This document shows, piece by piece, positions 47,042 to 56,276 of a stretch of 64,000 nucleotides of DNA (its first letter is position 1; every line of letters starts with the position of its first letter). Under the pieces are notes generated by a model. The model made no database searches. It saw only the letters and a list, made by a program, of their open reading frames with translations, and was not told the DNA's origin. The stretch is taken from contig CAMKRS010000002.1 of NCBI GenBank assembly GCA_946415245.1, forward strand, positions 215,803 to 279,802, given 5' to 3'. This DNA comes from an uncultured Prevotella sp. (GTDB lineage Bacteria > Bacteroidota > Bacteroidia > Bacteroidales > Bacteroidaceae). Position numbers and translations under genes: made by a program.

Positions 47042-48703
47042 ATGATGATGAAACGATTACTGACTATCATATTGCTGCTGCTACCAATAGTCCTTTGTGC
47101 ACAGCAAGTGGACATAGAATCACGTTACAAGCAGATTGACGAGGCCATTGCCGAGTCGCCCCGCTATGTGGCCCAGCGCGAAGCCAAGATCACGGCAGCG
47201 CGTAACGCTTACGAGCAGACCAACGGACAGCAGAAATACGAAGAGAGCTATCGGTTGTATGAGCTCTACCGTCCCTTTGTAAGCGACTCCGCCATCTATT
47301 TCCTCCGTCAGTGCATCACATTGGCAGAAGAGTTAGACGACCACAACGGCTCCGTGCGCTGTCGTTCGTTGTTGGCCATCCGCTGCTCAAACACCGGCCT
47401 TTACGACGAGGCGCTGAATATCCTTGATTCCATTAATCTTGGCAGTGGTCTCGACAGACTGGTGCTCGGCACCTATTACGAGGCCTATAATAATGTATAT
47501 GGTGAACTGAGCTATTACACCCGTCTCGACGATATGCGCCAGCTATATCAGCGGAAGGAGCAACACTATAAGCAACTGATGTTCGAGTATCTGCCCTCCA
47601 CCAGCGAATCGTGTTTCCTGCGCAGAGAACAGGCCGCCCAAGCAGAGGGTAAGCTGAAGGAGGCAATGGCCATCAACGATGAATGGATGAAAACAGTGGA
47701 GCCGGGCAGTCATCCCTACGCCCTCACGGCACTCTACCGCTATATCGAATACAAGTTGCAGGGCGACACCACCCAGATGATGTACTGGTTGACAGAGTCA
47801 GTGCTGGCCGATATCCGTAATGCCGCGATGGACCAAGGGTCAATGTGGGAGCTGGCCAACGAATTGATGCTGAGTGACGATGTTGACCGTGCCTCGCGCT
47901 ACATCAGCTATACCAGCGACTGTGCCAACCGTTATGGCTCACGTCAGCGCAACTGGCAGATAGCCCCGTTACTGACACACATCGCCAATGAATATAAGTC
48001 GCAGAGTGAGCGCACTACCTCACAGTTGTGGGGTACGCTGATCGTAATCAGTATATTGGCATTATTACTGCTGGGCGCCCTCTTCTTCGTGCATCGCCGC
48101 AACACCCAGTTGCACGCTGCCCGTAACGACCTAAAGACCTCGAACGACGAGCTGGCCTCAGCCAATCGTCTATTAGCAACCCAAAAGGATGAACTGTCAC
48201 AACTCAACTCTCAACTTTCAACTCTCAACTCTCAACTATCGGAGAGTAACCGTGTGAAAGAGGAGTACATCGGTCGCTTCATGAGTCTTTGTGCACAGTA
48301 TATCGACAAACTCGATAACTATCGCAAGATGGTAAACAAGAAGATGAAGAACAAGGAACTCGACGAATTGTTCCAGATATCAAAATCTACAGAATTGAAG
48401 GAGAAGGAACTGGAGGAACTCTATGAGAACTTCGATACTGTATTCCTGCACCTCTTCCCCAACTTCATCGACGACTTCAACGCTCTCTTACAGCCAGAGA
48501 TGCAGATTCATCCTAAGGAGGAGAACCGGTTGACGACGGATATTCGTATCTTTGCTCTGATAAGATTGGGATTCGAGGATTCATCGAAAATAGCCGAGTT
48601 CCTGCACTACTCCGTGAACACCATCTACAACTACCGTGCCCGCATCAAAAACGGCGCCCTTGGCAACCGCGAGCAATTCGAAAATCGGGTAAAAACCCTG
48701 TAA
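47042..48703 (+). CDS. DUF6377 transmembrane regulator of the beta-glucan locus
   Basis: A 553-residue protein with signal peptide (MMMKRLLTIILLLLPIVLCAQ). Residues about 22-325 are a periplasmic helical, TPR-like domain. One transmembrane helix follows near 330-352 (GTLIVISILALLLLGALFF), then a coiled coil (about 355-405), then the DUF6377 C-terminal region with a LuxR-like helix-turn-helix (KIAEFLHYSVNTIYNYRARIKN). This layout suits a one-protein sensor that reads periplasmic oligosaccharides and binds DNA from the membrane. It sits directly upstream of susC. Part of the coiled coil (QLNSQLSTLNSQLS) is encoded by 7-base DNA repeats. Confidence 0.87.
   Translation: MMMKRLLTIILLLLPIVLCAQQVDIESRYKQIDEAIAESPRYVAQREAKITAARNAYEQTNGQQKYEESYRLYELYRPFVSDSAIYFLRQCITLAEELDDHNGSVRCRSLLAIRCSNTGLYDEALNILDSINLGSGLDRLVLGTYYEAYNNVYGELSYYTRLDDMRQLYQRKEQHYKQLMFEYLPSTSESCFLRREQAAQAEGKLKEAMAINDEWMKTVEPGSHPYALTALYRYIEYKLQGDTTQMMYWLTESVLADIRNAAMDQGSMWELANELMLSDDVDRASRYISYTSDCANRYGSRQRNWQIAPLLTHIANEYKSQSERTTSQLWGTLIVISILALLLLGALFFVHRRNTQLHAARNDLKTSNDELASANRLLATQKDELSQLNSQLSTLNSQLSESNRVKEEYIGRFMSLCAQYIDKLDNYRKMVNKKMKNKELDELFQISKSTELKEKELEELYENFDTVFLHLFPNFIDDFNALLQPEMQIHPKEENRLTTDIRIFALIRLGFEDSSKIAEFLHYSVNTIYNYRARIKNGALGNREQFENRVKTL
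48207..48241 (+). repeat. five 7-bp tandem repeats inside the regulator coiled coil
   Basis: ACTCTCA-type units. Three units (21 bases) equal seven codons, so the DNA repeat is in step with the coiled-coil heptad. The reverse complement matches the repeat at 15294. Confidence 0.88.
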
Positions 48704-48862
48704 AAAGGCGATAATTGTAAAAAATACACCTCTATATTTCGTCCACTCTTTTTGACTGCTTGCAAAAATGTAAGTAGCTTATTACTAGTTATTTAACTAT
48801 TTGAAGACCTAAAAAAATCCACTTTTTGCATTCACCTTCAAAAAATGTATTGTCATTTTGCT

Positions 48863-48870
48863 TAATTTTG
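48863..48870 (+). promoter_or_regulatory. TAnnTTTG -7 box of the susC operon
   Basis: TAATTTTG, 62 bases before the susC ATG. The 229-base gap before susC is AT-rich and contains no gene. Confidence 0.7.
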
Positions 48871-48932
48871 CACCGTCGAAGATGATAAACCGACAATCAA
48901 CATTACGTTATTATAATTTTAACTAACAAAGT

Positions 48933-51900
48933 ATGAAAAAAAGCAGGTATTTATGGTTGTTATTGGCACTGATGGTGTCAATGGTAACACGAGCCCAAGG
49001 TATCTTGGGAACTGTGACAGACGAGAACGGGGAGCCCGTCATTGGAGCTTCCGTCGTCGAGAAAGGTAATCCTCAGAACGGTAGTATCACCGACTTTGAC
49101 GGTAATTTCAACGTCAAAGTAAGCGAGGGTACAACAATTGTGATCAGCTACATCGGCTATCTTACTCAGGAACTGAGAGCCACCCCCGGCATGAAGGTCG
49201 TGCTGAAGGAAGACGCCCAGACGCTGCAGGATGTGGTGGTGATCGGCTACGGTGTGCAGAAGAAGAGCGTGGTGACAGCCTCTATCGCAAAGGTCTCTGC
49301 TGATGATCTGGAAGGTAAGACCCGTCTACGTGCCGATGATGCCCTGAAGGGTATGGCTGCAGGTGTGAACGTAACATCAGCCAACGGTCAGCCCGGATCG
49401 CAGTCGATGATCCGCGTGCGTGGTACAGGTACTATCAACGATACCAATCCGCTGTATATCATCGACGGTATGCCCGCTGACCAGTACGGACTGGAGAGCG
49501 TGAATCCCAACGATATCGAGAGTATCGAGGTGCTGAAAGATGCGGCTTCGGGTGCTATCTACGGAGCCCGTGCTGCCAATGGTGTGATCCTGGTTACCAC
49601 CAAGAAAGGTAAGATTGGTAAGGCTCAGATCAACTATAACTTCAGCTATGGCTGGCAGAGCGCCTGGAGGAAAAGAGACGTGACCAGCGCTACCGACTAT
49701 GCCATCCTTCAGAACGAGATGTATGTGAACGGTGGACAGGCACCCCTGTATGCCGACCCCTATAACCTCGTGGATGCCAACGGCGAGAAGATCGTCGGTT
49801 TCGGTACCGACTGGCAGGAACTGTTGTTCAACGACAATGCCCCTGTGGTACAGCACGATGTATCGGTAAGTGGCGCCAGCGAGAAAGTGAACTACTATCT
49901 CTCACTGGGTTACTACACACAGGATGGTATCGTGGGTGGCAACTACGGCCGTTCAAACTACGACCGTCTGACACTGCGTTCAAACAACCAGTTCAATATC
50001 TTCGACGACTCAAAGGAGCGTAACTTCCTGAACAAACTCGATATCAGCGCCAACCTTTCTTATATGCGTACGCACAGCACAGGCGTGGATGCCAACTCTA
50101 CCTGGGGCTCACCGCTGGGTTCAGCTCTCTACCTGGCTCCCACACTGCCCGTGACACTGAAGGGTGCAGTAGGTCAGGAAATGATTGACCGTTACAGCGC
50201 TTACGACCTCTATCGTGACGCCAATGGTGATCCTTATACCATCCCCAACTTTGTGGGCAGCTATCAGGAGCAGAACAACCCCATCGCTATGATGCAGGGC
50301 AACCCCTCACGTGGCTGGAGCCATAAGTTCATGCCTAAGTTCGCTATCGACCTGCAGCTGTGGGACAATCTGAAATACCACTTCACCTGGAGTGCTGAAC
50401 AGAGTTTCTGGGGCAGCGACGCTGCAACCGTTTCCAAGTACTACCTCTCTGGTAACAACAACTCCGACCACACACAGGCCAGTTCAGAGAAGGCCAACAG
50501 CACACAGTGGCAGATTGAGAACACGCTGACCTATGATAAGGAGTTCGGTCGTCACTCTATCGGTGTGGTATTAGGCCAGAGTGCCCTAAAGTACAAAGGT
50601 GACTATCTGGGAGCATCCCACTGGAATCTCATCAATATCAATAAGCCCTATGTTGACTATACCACTGGTGGCAGCATCGAGACCACAACCGATGCCGACG
50701 GTAACATCACAGGCGTGAAGAGTCTGGTAAGCGGTTGGGCTGGTCCTTATGTGGAGCACCACCTGGCTTCACTCTTCGCACGTCTGAGCTACAACTATGA
50801 CGAGCGCTATATGTTCCAGGGAACGATTCGTCGTGACGGTTCAAGCCGTTTCGGATCAAACAACAAATACGGTGTATTCCCCTCCTTCTCACTGGGTTGG
50901 AACATCATGAACGAAAAGTTTATGGAGAACACCCGCGACTGGCTGTCGAATTTGAAACTGCGCGCCAGCTGGGGTAAGAACGGTAATGAGAATATCGGTG
51001 ATTTTCGCTACACCGTACTCACCACTACTGGTGGCACCAGCAACTACTACTTCGGTCGTCAGGCTGTGATGACCTATGGATCGAAAGCCAACGGACTGGC
51101 TAACGAGAACCTGAAATGGGAGGAATCAGAGCAGACCGACCTGGGTATCGACCTCGGACTGTGGAACAACAAGCTGACCTTCACCGTCGACTACTATATC
51201 AAAAAGACCAACGGTATGCTGATGACCATGCCTATCCCCTCATACGTGGGTGAGACAAAGCCTATCGGTAACGTAGGTGATATGGAGAATAGTGGCGTCG
51301 AATTCGAGCTGAGTTACAAGTGGAACATCGGTGATGCCCACTTCGCCATCAAGGGCAATGCCTCTTATCTGAAGAACAAACTGAAGAACCTGGGTAACGA
51401 CACCGGTTTCCTGAACTATGGCATCTCACAGTTCAGCGATGGTGGTACACGTGCCGAGAATGGTCAGCCCTTCCCCTACTTCTATGGTTACAAGACGGCC
51501 GGTGTGCTGCAGAACCAGGCAGAGGCTGATGCTTATAATGCTAAATACGGTGAAAACTCTCATCCTGGCGACCTGATCTTCGTAGATACCAATGAAGACG
51601 GTGTGATCACCAGCGATGACCGTACGAAGATTGGTAAGCCGACACCCGACTGGAACTTCGGTCTGAATTTCAATGCCGATTGGAAGGGCTTCGATTTCAA
51701 TGTCTTCTTCCAGGGCGTCAGTGGTGCTGACATCTTCGATGCTACCTGGCGTCAGGATATCGCATCAGGTAACTATCCCACTTGGGTGCTGGATCGCTGG
51801 ACTGGCGAGGGCACATCAAACAAGTTGCCTCTGCTGAAACTGGGTGACTCTAAAAACTGGGTATGCAGCGACATCTATGTACAGGACGGCAGCTATCTGC

Positions 51901-52124
51901 GTCTGAAGAACATCGCACTGGGTTATACCCTGCCTCGCAACCTCACCAAAAAGGTGAACATCGACCGCTTCCGCGTTTATGTCCGTGCAGAGAATCTCTT
52001 CACTTGGACCAAGTACTGGGGATTTGATCCTGAAATCGGTTCGGGTAGCACATCGATGGGTGTAGACTACGGTGTATATCCACAGGCCCGCATCTTTACT
52101 GTAGGATTCAACCTCTCACTTTAA
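48933..52124 (+). CDS. SusC/RagA-family TonB-linked outer-membrane transporter
   Basis: A 1,063-residue protein. Signal peptide (MKKSRYLWLLLALMVSMVTRAQ), CarboxypepD_reg-like N-terminal extension (GTVTDENGEPVIGASV), TonB-box-like VVVIGYGVQKK, plug domain (VRGTGTINDTNPLYIIDG, GARAANGVILVTTKKG) and a large beta-barrel ending in the aromatic FTVGFNLSL. With its SusD partner it forms the lidded importer for oligosaccharides. The genes that follow point to beta-glucan as substrate. Full length, no disruption seen. Preceded by its own promoter. Confidence 0.95.
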   Translation: MKKSRYLWLLLALMVSMVTRAQGILGTVTDENGEPVIGASVVEKGNPQNGSITDFDGNFNVKVSEGTTIVISYIGYLTQELRATPGMKVVLKEDAQTLQDVVVIGYGVQKKSVVTASIAKVSADDLEGKTRLRADDALKGMAAGVNVTSANGQPGSQSMIRVRGTGTINDTNPLYIIDGMPADQYGLESVNPNDIESIEVLKDAASGAIYGARAANGVILVTTKKGKIGKAQINYNFSYGWQSAWRKRDVTSATDYAILQNEMYVNGGQAPLYADPYNLVDANGEKIVGFGTDWQELLFNDNAPVVQHDVSVSGASEKVNYYLSLGYYTQDGIVGGNYGRSNYDRLTLRSNNQFNIFDDSKERNFLNKLDISANLSYMRTHSTGVDANSTWGSPLGSALYLAPTLPVTLKGAVGQEMIDRYSAYDLYRDANGDPYTIPNFVGSYQEQNNPIAMMQGNPSRGWSHKFMPKFAIDLQLWDNLKYHFTWSAEQSFWGSDAATVSKYYLSGNNNSDHTQASSEKANSTQWQIENTLTYDKEFGRHSIGVVLGQSALKYKGDYLGASHWNLININKPYVDYTTGGSIETTTDADGNITGVKSLVSGWAGPYVEHHLASLFARLSYNYDERYMFQGTIRRDGSSRFGSNNKYGVFPSFSLGWNIMNEKFMENTRDWLSNLKLRASWGKNGNENIGDFRYTVLTTTGGTSNYYFGRQAVMTYGSKANGLANENLKWEESEQTDLGIDLGLWNNKLTFTVDYYIKKTNGMLMTMPIPSYVGETKPIGNVGDMENSGVEFELSYKWNIGDAHFAIKGNASYLKNKLKNLGNDTGFLNYGISQFSDGGTRAENGQPFPYFYGYKTAGVLQNQAEADAYNAKYGENSHPGDLIFVDTNEDGVITSDDRTKIGKPTPDWNFGLNFNADWKGFDFNVFFQGVSGADIFDATWRQDIASGNYPTWVLDRWTGEGTSNKLPLLKLGDSKNWVCSDIYVQDGSYLRLKNIALGYTLPRNLTKKVNIDRFRVYVRAENLFTWTKYWGFDPEIGSGSTSMGVDYGVYPQARIFTVGFNLSL

Positions 52125-52130
52125 CAATGG

Positions 52131-52158
52131 ATAATTGAGAATTGATAATTGATAATTA
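52131..52158 (+). repeat. four 7-bp tandem repeats, susC-susD junction
   Basis: ATAATTG-type units start 6 bases after the susC stop and end 13 bases before the susD ATG. Confidence 0.9.
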
Positions 52159-52171
52159 AGAAAGAAAGATT

Positions 52172-53740
52172 ATGAATACCAAGATAAATAATAAGAATTG
52201 GGTAAAGGTCTTTATGGCAGGAGTATTCTCTTACCTCTTACCTCTCACCTCTTACCTCTTCACTTCGTGTAGCGACGACTTCCTGGAGGTACAGAATCCC
52301 ACTGGAGAGCCCCTGGAGGAATATTATATGACCGATGAGCATCTGTCGGAGGCCTGTGTCTCTGCCTACGCTCCCCTACACTGGCCCGATTGGGACGGAA
52401 CAGCCTATAACGACCTCACCTGCGACGCTGAGATCCTTGGCGACGACTTCTGGGTAGGTGGTGCAAGTATCTCTGACAACCAGCACTGGCACAAGCTCTT
52501 CAACTTCGAGGGCGATGGCAACAACACGCTGGGAACCCTTTGGGGTGACTTCTATAGTGGCATCAAGCGTTGCAACGACGTGATCAAGTATTGTTCTTGG
52601 GGTGGTGGCAGCGAGAAGAACCGCAAGTCATGTGAGATGCAGGCCCGTCTGCTTCGCGTGTACTATTATAATATTCTATGGCACTACTATGGCAATGTGC
52701 CTTTCTATCTGGAGAACCTCTCAGAGCCTTACACAGCCCCGCAGCTGAGTGCTGATGAGATCTATAATAAGCTGTTGCCCGAACTCGAGGAGATTATCGC
52801 TTCTAACGTACTGCCCATGCGCTGGGAGACTGCTGAGAGCGGTCGCGTTTCACAAGCGATGGCCTACATGCTCTTTGCAGAGATGGTGATGTACCAAAAC
52901 GACGCTGCACGTTATCCAACAGCCCTCAGTTATATGAAGCAGATCATCAGCGACTCTCAGTACACGCTGAATCCTGATTTCAAGGATCTGTTCGACGAGA
53001 GTGGTGAGTGGTGCGCTGAGAGCATCTTCGAGATCAACTACGAGGACGATAATGGTCAGCGCGACTGGGGTACCCCATTGCATGCTGGTGGTACCGTATT
53101 CCCCACCCTCTGCTCGCCCAACGGATGGGCTGGTGGCGAAGGCTGGGACAGCGGTAACGATGGTTGGGGATTCCTGCCCATGCGTGTGGAAGCCTACAAT
53201 ATGTATGCCGATTATGACTTGCGTCGCGATGTCACCTGCTGGGATGTTCGTGGCTACACCTATACCGAGCGTTATCAGGACACCCATATCTGGCACGGTA
53301 AATATCGTCCACAGAGCGCCAACAATCAGGACTGTCCTTCTTCGAAGAACCTGAACTACAACAACAACAAGCGCATCTACCGTTATGCAGAGACCCTGCT
53401 CAATGCTGCTGAGCTGCTGCTCCAGACAGGTGGCAGTGCTGCTGAGGCAACAGGTTATGTAAACGAGGTTCGTGCCCGTGCTGGACTGGAGAATCTCTCG
53501 AGCGTCACTATTGACGACATCCTCAACGAGCGTCATCTGGAGTTCTGCGGTGAGGGTAAGCGCTACTTCGACTTGGTACGTGCTGAGGGCATCAGCGGTG
53601 CCACACAGAAGGCCAGCGCCGTTCTCAAGCCCGATACTTATGGTTATCGCACTAACACCTGGACACCCAGCAAGAAGCATATTCCTCTGTCACAGAGCGA
53701 GCTCGATGCTGATCCCACACTGAAGCAGAACAACTATTGA
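52172..53740 (+). CDS. RagB/SusD-family glycan-binding lipoprotein
   Basis: A 522-residue lipoprotein, start ATG 52172. The signal-peptide core (YLLPLTSYLFTSC) is encoded by five 7-base DNA repeats and ends at the lipobox Cys. The mature protein has SusD features: an early FLEVQNPTGEPLEEYYMTDEH, TPR-like helices (QARLLRVYYYNILWHYYGNVPF), a C-terminal NEVRARAGLENL, ILNERHLEFCGEGKRYFDLVR and a final PLSQSELDADPTL. It binds glycan at the cell surface and caps the SusC barrel. Located 47 bases after susC with a repeat spacer between, and 35 bases before the glycan-binding protein gene. Confidence 0.95.
   Translation: MNTKINNKNWVKVFMAGVFSYLLPLTSYLFTSCSDDFLEVQNPTGEPLEEYYMTDEHLSEACVSAYAPLHWPDWDGTAYNDLTCDAEILGDDFWVGGASISDNQHWHKLFNFEGDGNNTLGTLWGDFYSGIKRCNDVIKYCSWGGGSEKNRKSCEMQARLLRVYYYNILWHYYGNVPFYLENLSEPYTAPQLSADEIYNKLLPELEEIIASNVLPMRWETAESGRVSQAMAYMLFAEMVMYQNDAARYPTALSYMKQIISDSQYTLNPDFKDLFDESGEWCAESIFEINYEDDNGQRDWGTPLHAGGTVFPTLCSPNGWAGGEGWDSGNDGWGFLPMRVEAYNMYADYDLRRDVTCWDVRGYTYTERYQDTHIWHGKYRPQSANNQDCPSSKNLNYNNNKRIYRYAETLLNAAELLLQTGGSAAEATGYVNEVRARAGLENLSSVTIDDILNERHLEFCGEGKRYFDLVRAEGISGATQKASAVLKPDTYGYRTNTWTPSKKHIPLSQSELDADPTLKQNNY
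52228..52262 (+). repeat. five 7-bp tandem repeats inside the SusD signal peptide
   Basis: CTCTTAC-type units coding for the hydrophobic core of the signal sequence up to the lipobox. Confidence 0.9.
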
Positions 53741-53775
53741 TAATGCATAATTAATAATTCATAATTCATAATAAA
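53741..53775 (+). repeat. five 7-bp tandem repeats filling the whole susD-SGBP gap
   Basis: The 35 bases between the susD stop and the next ATG are exactly five TAATNNA units. Confidence 0.93.
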
Positions 53776-56235
53776 ATGAAACAGATTTTTTCAATTATAA
53801 AAGGGATGCGCAGCCAATTATGCATTATGCATTATGCATTATGCATTTCAACAGCCGCACTGCTGATGACTGCCTGCTCGCCCGATGAGTTCAGCGGCGC
53901 AGACCCCAATGGCATTCCGTCATTGAGCGGTGTTGATTTCAACATCAGCGTTGATCAGGAGACCAACCAGATGATTGCCACATACACGCCACAGCCTGGC
54001 ACATACCCCGTGTGGAAAATCAATAATGCCACCTACTCTACCCTGCAGGAAGTGGGTTATCAGAACCCTGAGGCTGGTGATTATGTCATCGAGATGATGC
54101 TGGGTAACCGCAACGGTTTCAGTCAGGGAAGTATCAAGAAGACCTTCACCTTCAACGAGACCAAGATCGACTACAGTGCTGATTTCCGTCGCATCTGCGA
54201 CAAGGAGTGGCGCTTTGCCAACAAGGAAGTGGCCCACCTGGCTTGCGGTCCTGCTGGAACAGACGGCACGGAGTGGTGGAAAGCCGCTGCCGACGACAAG
54301 AAGGACTTCGGTATGTACGATGACCGTATTACCTTCACTGCTGATAACCGCAAGGGCGGTACCTTCACCTACAATGCTGGTGAGGACGGTCTGACCTACG
54401 TGAATACAGGTACCACCAAGTGGGGACCTTCTGATGCAGACTTCGATGCCACTATTGGCAACCAGACTTCAACATGGAGCTTTGAGGTTTATGATTGGAC
54501 AGACGCCGCTGGCGAAACAAGCAAACAGACCTATATTCAGCTGGCTCCTAACACCGCATTCCCCTACATCTCCAGCGATGCACAGTACGAGAATCCTAAG
54601 TTCCGTATCGAGCAGCTGACTGCTAAGAAGCTGGTGCTTATCTATGAGACGCCTGATCGTAGCATCGCCTGGCGCTTTATCTTCACCTCTGAGGAAGCCG
54701 AGAAGGAGTGGAGCGGCTTCGATCCCAACAGCCAGTTCAATCTGTGGAAGGGCATTACACCTGAGATGACATTCTACTACAATCCTGATCCAGGTTGGGG
54801 CAATGAGCAGACAGCAGCCTTTGCTGCCCTCTTCCAGGGAGGCGACAACGACTATATGATAACCGTTCCTCAGGAGTGCTTCTCCGAGTGGCAGGCTCAG
54901 GTACACTTCCATACCAACCTTGTGGCTTCTGCTGCCATCAACTACGACTTCTCTTGTATCTTCACCAGCGATCGTGATATCGAAGGTGTGGTGGTGAAGC
55001 TGACCAACGAGGATGACTCTGAGGCGATTATCGATGAGCACAACATCAACCTGAAGGCAGGTGAGGAATATATCTTCTGGGTAAGCGACGTGCCTGGTAA
55101 GGATCTGAATCCTGTGAAGCTCGTGATGGACTTCGGACATGCCACTGGCGAAACCAACATCAACGTCTCTAATATCGTGCTGAAGAACCATGCTGATGAT
55201 GACGGTACCGTTCCTCCCAATGGCGACAATCCAGACAATCCTGATGCACCTGTGATGGACTGGGATTACAATTCAGGCGCTAACCTCTGGAAGGCCGTTG
55301 ACGACGGAACCCTGTTCGATGCCTTTGGCTATTGGTTTGCTGACAACAATTGGAGTCAGATTGCCAACGACGAGGCTACTCACAGTGGCGACACCTACGA
55401 GATTACGCTTCCTGAGGGCATGGGTGGCAGCCAGTGGCAGGGCCAGTTCCATATCGATACCAAGCTCACAGCCAGTGCCTCTAAGGCTTACAACTTCTAC
55501 TTCGTTATGGAGGCTGACAACGACTGTCCTCAGGTGACCATCAAGCTCACTGACTCTGGCGATACCAACTTCTTCTGTGAAGGACGTCATGATATCAAGG
55601 CCGACGAGCCGTTCATCTTCAAACTGGAAGGCGCCACACTGAAGGAAGGCGTTGATGCTACAGCCATCCGTCTGTTCTTCGACTTCGGAGGCTCACCAGC
55701 AGGTACTCATGTCAAGATCAGCAAGATCTACTTCGAAGAGGCCGTCAGCATCAACTACGACGATGCCAATAACCTCTGGAAGGGCGTTGACGATGGTTCT
55801 GTAGGCAGCACATTCGGCTATTGGTTTGCCAACGACAGTTGGAGCGAGATTGCCCACAACGATTGTGTACATAATGGCGATACCTACGAGATCGTGCTTC
55901 CTGAGGGCATGGGTGGCAGCCAGTGGCAGGGCCAGTTCCATATCGACACCGACCTCACCGCCTCAGCAGCCAAGCAGTACCACTTCCAGCTGGTTATGGA
56001 GGCTGACAACGACTGCCCAGGTGTGACCATCAAACTGACTGATGCTGGTGACACGAACTTCTTCTGCGAGGGTCGTCACGACATTAAGGCCGACGAGCCG
56101 TATGTCTACACGCTGAAGGGTGCCACGTTGAAAGAAGGTACCGATGCAACAGCCATCCGACTGTTCTTCGACTTCGGAGGCTCTCCTGCAGGCACCAAGG
56201 TTAAGATCAGCAAAATTGTCTTCAAGGAAGCTTAA
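53776..56235 (+). CDS. surface glycan-binding lipoprotein with three repeated CBM-like modules
   Basis: An 819-residue lipoprotein with lipobox MTAC. Part of the signal peptide (LCIMHYALCIS) is encoded by 7-base DNA repeats. After a PKD/Ig-like domain (about 45-115) and a domain of unknown type (about 125-315), three related beta-sandwich modules begin near residues 321, 502 and 665, each opening with N-L-W-K. The last two are very similar (TYEI.LPEGMGGSQWQGQFHID, DNDCP.VTIKLTD, DTNFFCEGRHDIKADEP) with a period of 163 residues, a recent duplication. The pattern resembles CBM4-type modules that bind beta-glucans. It lies in the SGBP position after susD. The C-terminal stop overlaps the start of a 7-base repeat zone. 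Confidence 0.85.
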   Translation: MKQIFSIIKGMRSQLCIMHYALCISTAALLMTACSPDEFSGADPNGIPSLSGVDFNISVDQETNQMIATYTPQPGTYPVWKINNATYSTLQEVGYQNPEAGDYVIEMMLGNRNGFSQGSIKKTFTFNETKIDYSADFRRICDKEWRFANKEVAHLACGPAGTDGTEWWKAAADDKKDFGMYDDRITFTADNRKGGTFTYNAGEDGLTYVNTGTTKWGPSDADFDATIGNQTSTWSFEVYDWTDAAGETSKQTYIQLAPNTAFPYISSDAQYENPKFRIEQLTAKKLVLIYETPDRSIAWRFIFTSEEAEKEWSGFDPNSQFNLWKGITPEMTFYYNPDPGWGNEQTAAFAALFQGGDNDYMITVPQECFSEWQAQVHFHTNLVASAAINYDFSCIFTSDRDIEGVVVKLTNEDDSEAIIDEHNINLKAGEEYIFWVSDVPGKDLNPVKLVMDFGHATGETNINVSNIVLKNHADDDGTVPPNGDNPDNPDAPVMDWDYNSGANLWKAVDDGTLFDAFGYWFADNNWSQIANDEATHSGDTYEITLPEGMGGSQWQGQFHIDTKLTASASKAYNFYFVMEADNDCPQVTIKLTDSGDTNFFCEGRHDIKADEPFIFKLEGATLKEGVDATAIRLFFDFGGSPAGTHVKISKIYFEEAVSINYDDANNLWKGVDDGSVGSTFGYWFANDSWSEIAHNDCVHNGDTYEIVLPEGMGGSQWQGQFHIDTDLTASAAKQYHFQLVMEADNDCPGVTIKLTDAGDTNFFCEGRHDIKADEPYVYTLKGATLKEGTDATAIRLFFDFGGSPAGTKVKISKIVFKEA
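53814..53848 (+). repeat. five 7-bp tandem repeats inside the SGBP signal peptide
   Basis: TGCATTA-type units, three of them identical, coding for part of the hydrophobic signal. Confidence 0.92.
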
Positions 56236-56237
56236 TG

Positions 56238-56272
56238 TTCAATGGTCAATGTTCAATGGTCAATGATCAACA
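56238..56272 (+). repeat. five 7-bp tandem repeats, SGBP-GH16 junction
   Basis: KTCAATG units followed by a degenerate one and then TAAAATG of the GH16 gene. Each unit brings an ATG, so several false starts occur here. Confidence 0.92.
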
Positions 56273-56276
56273 TAAA

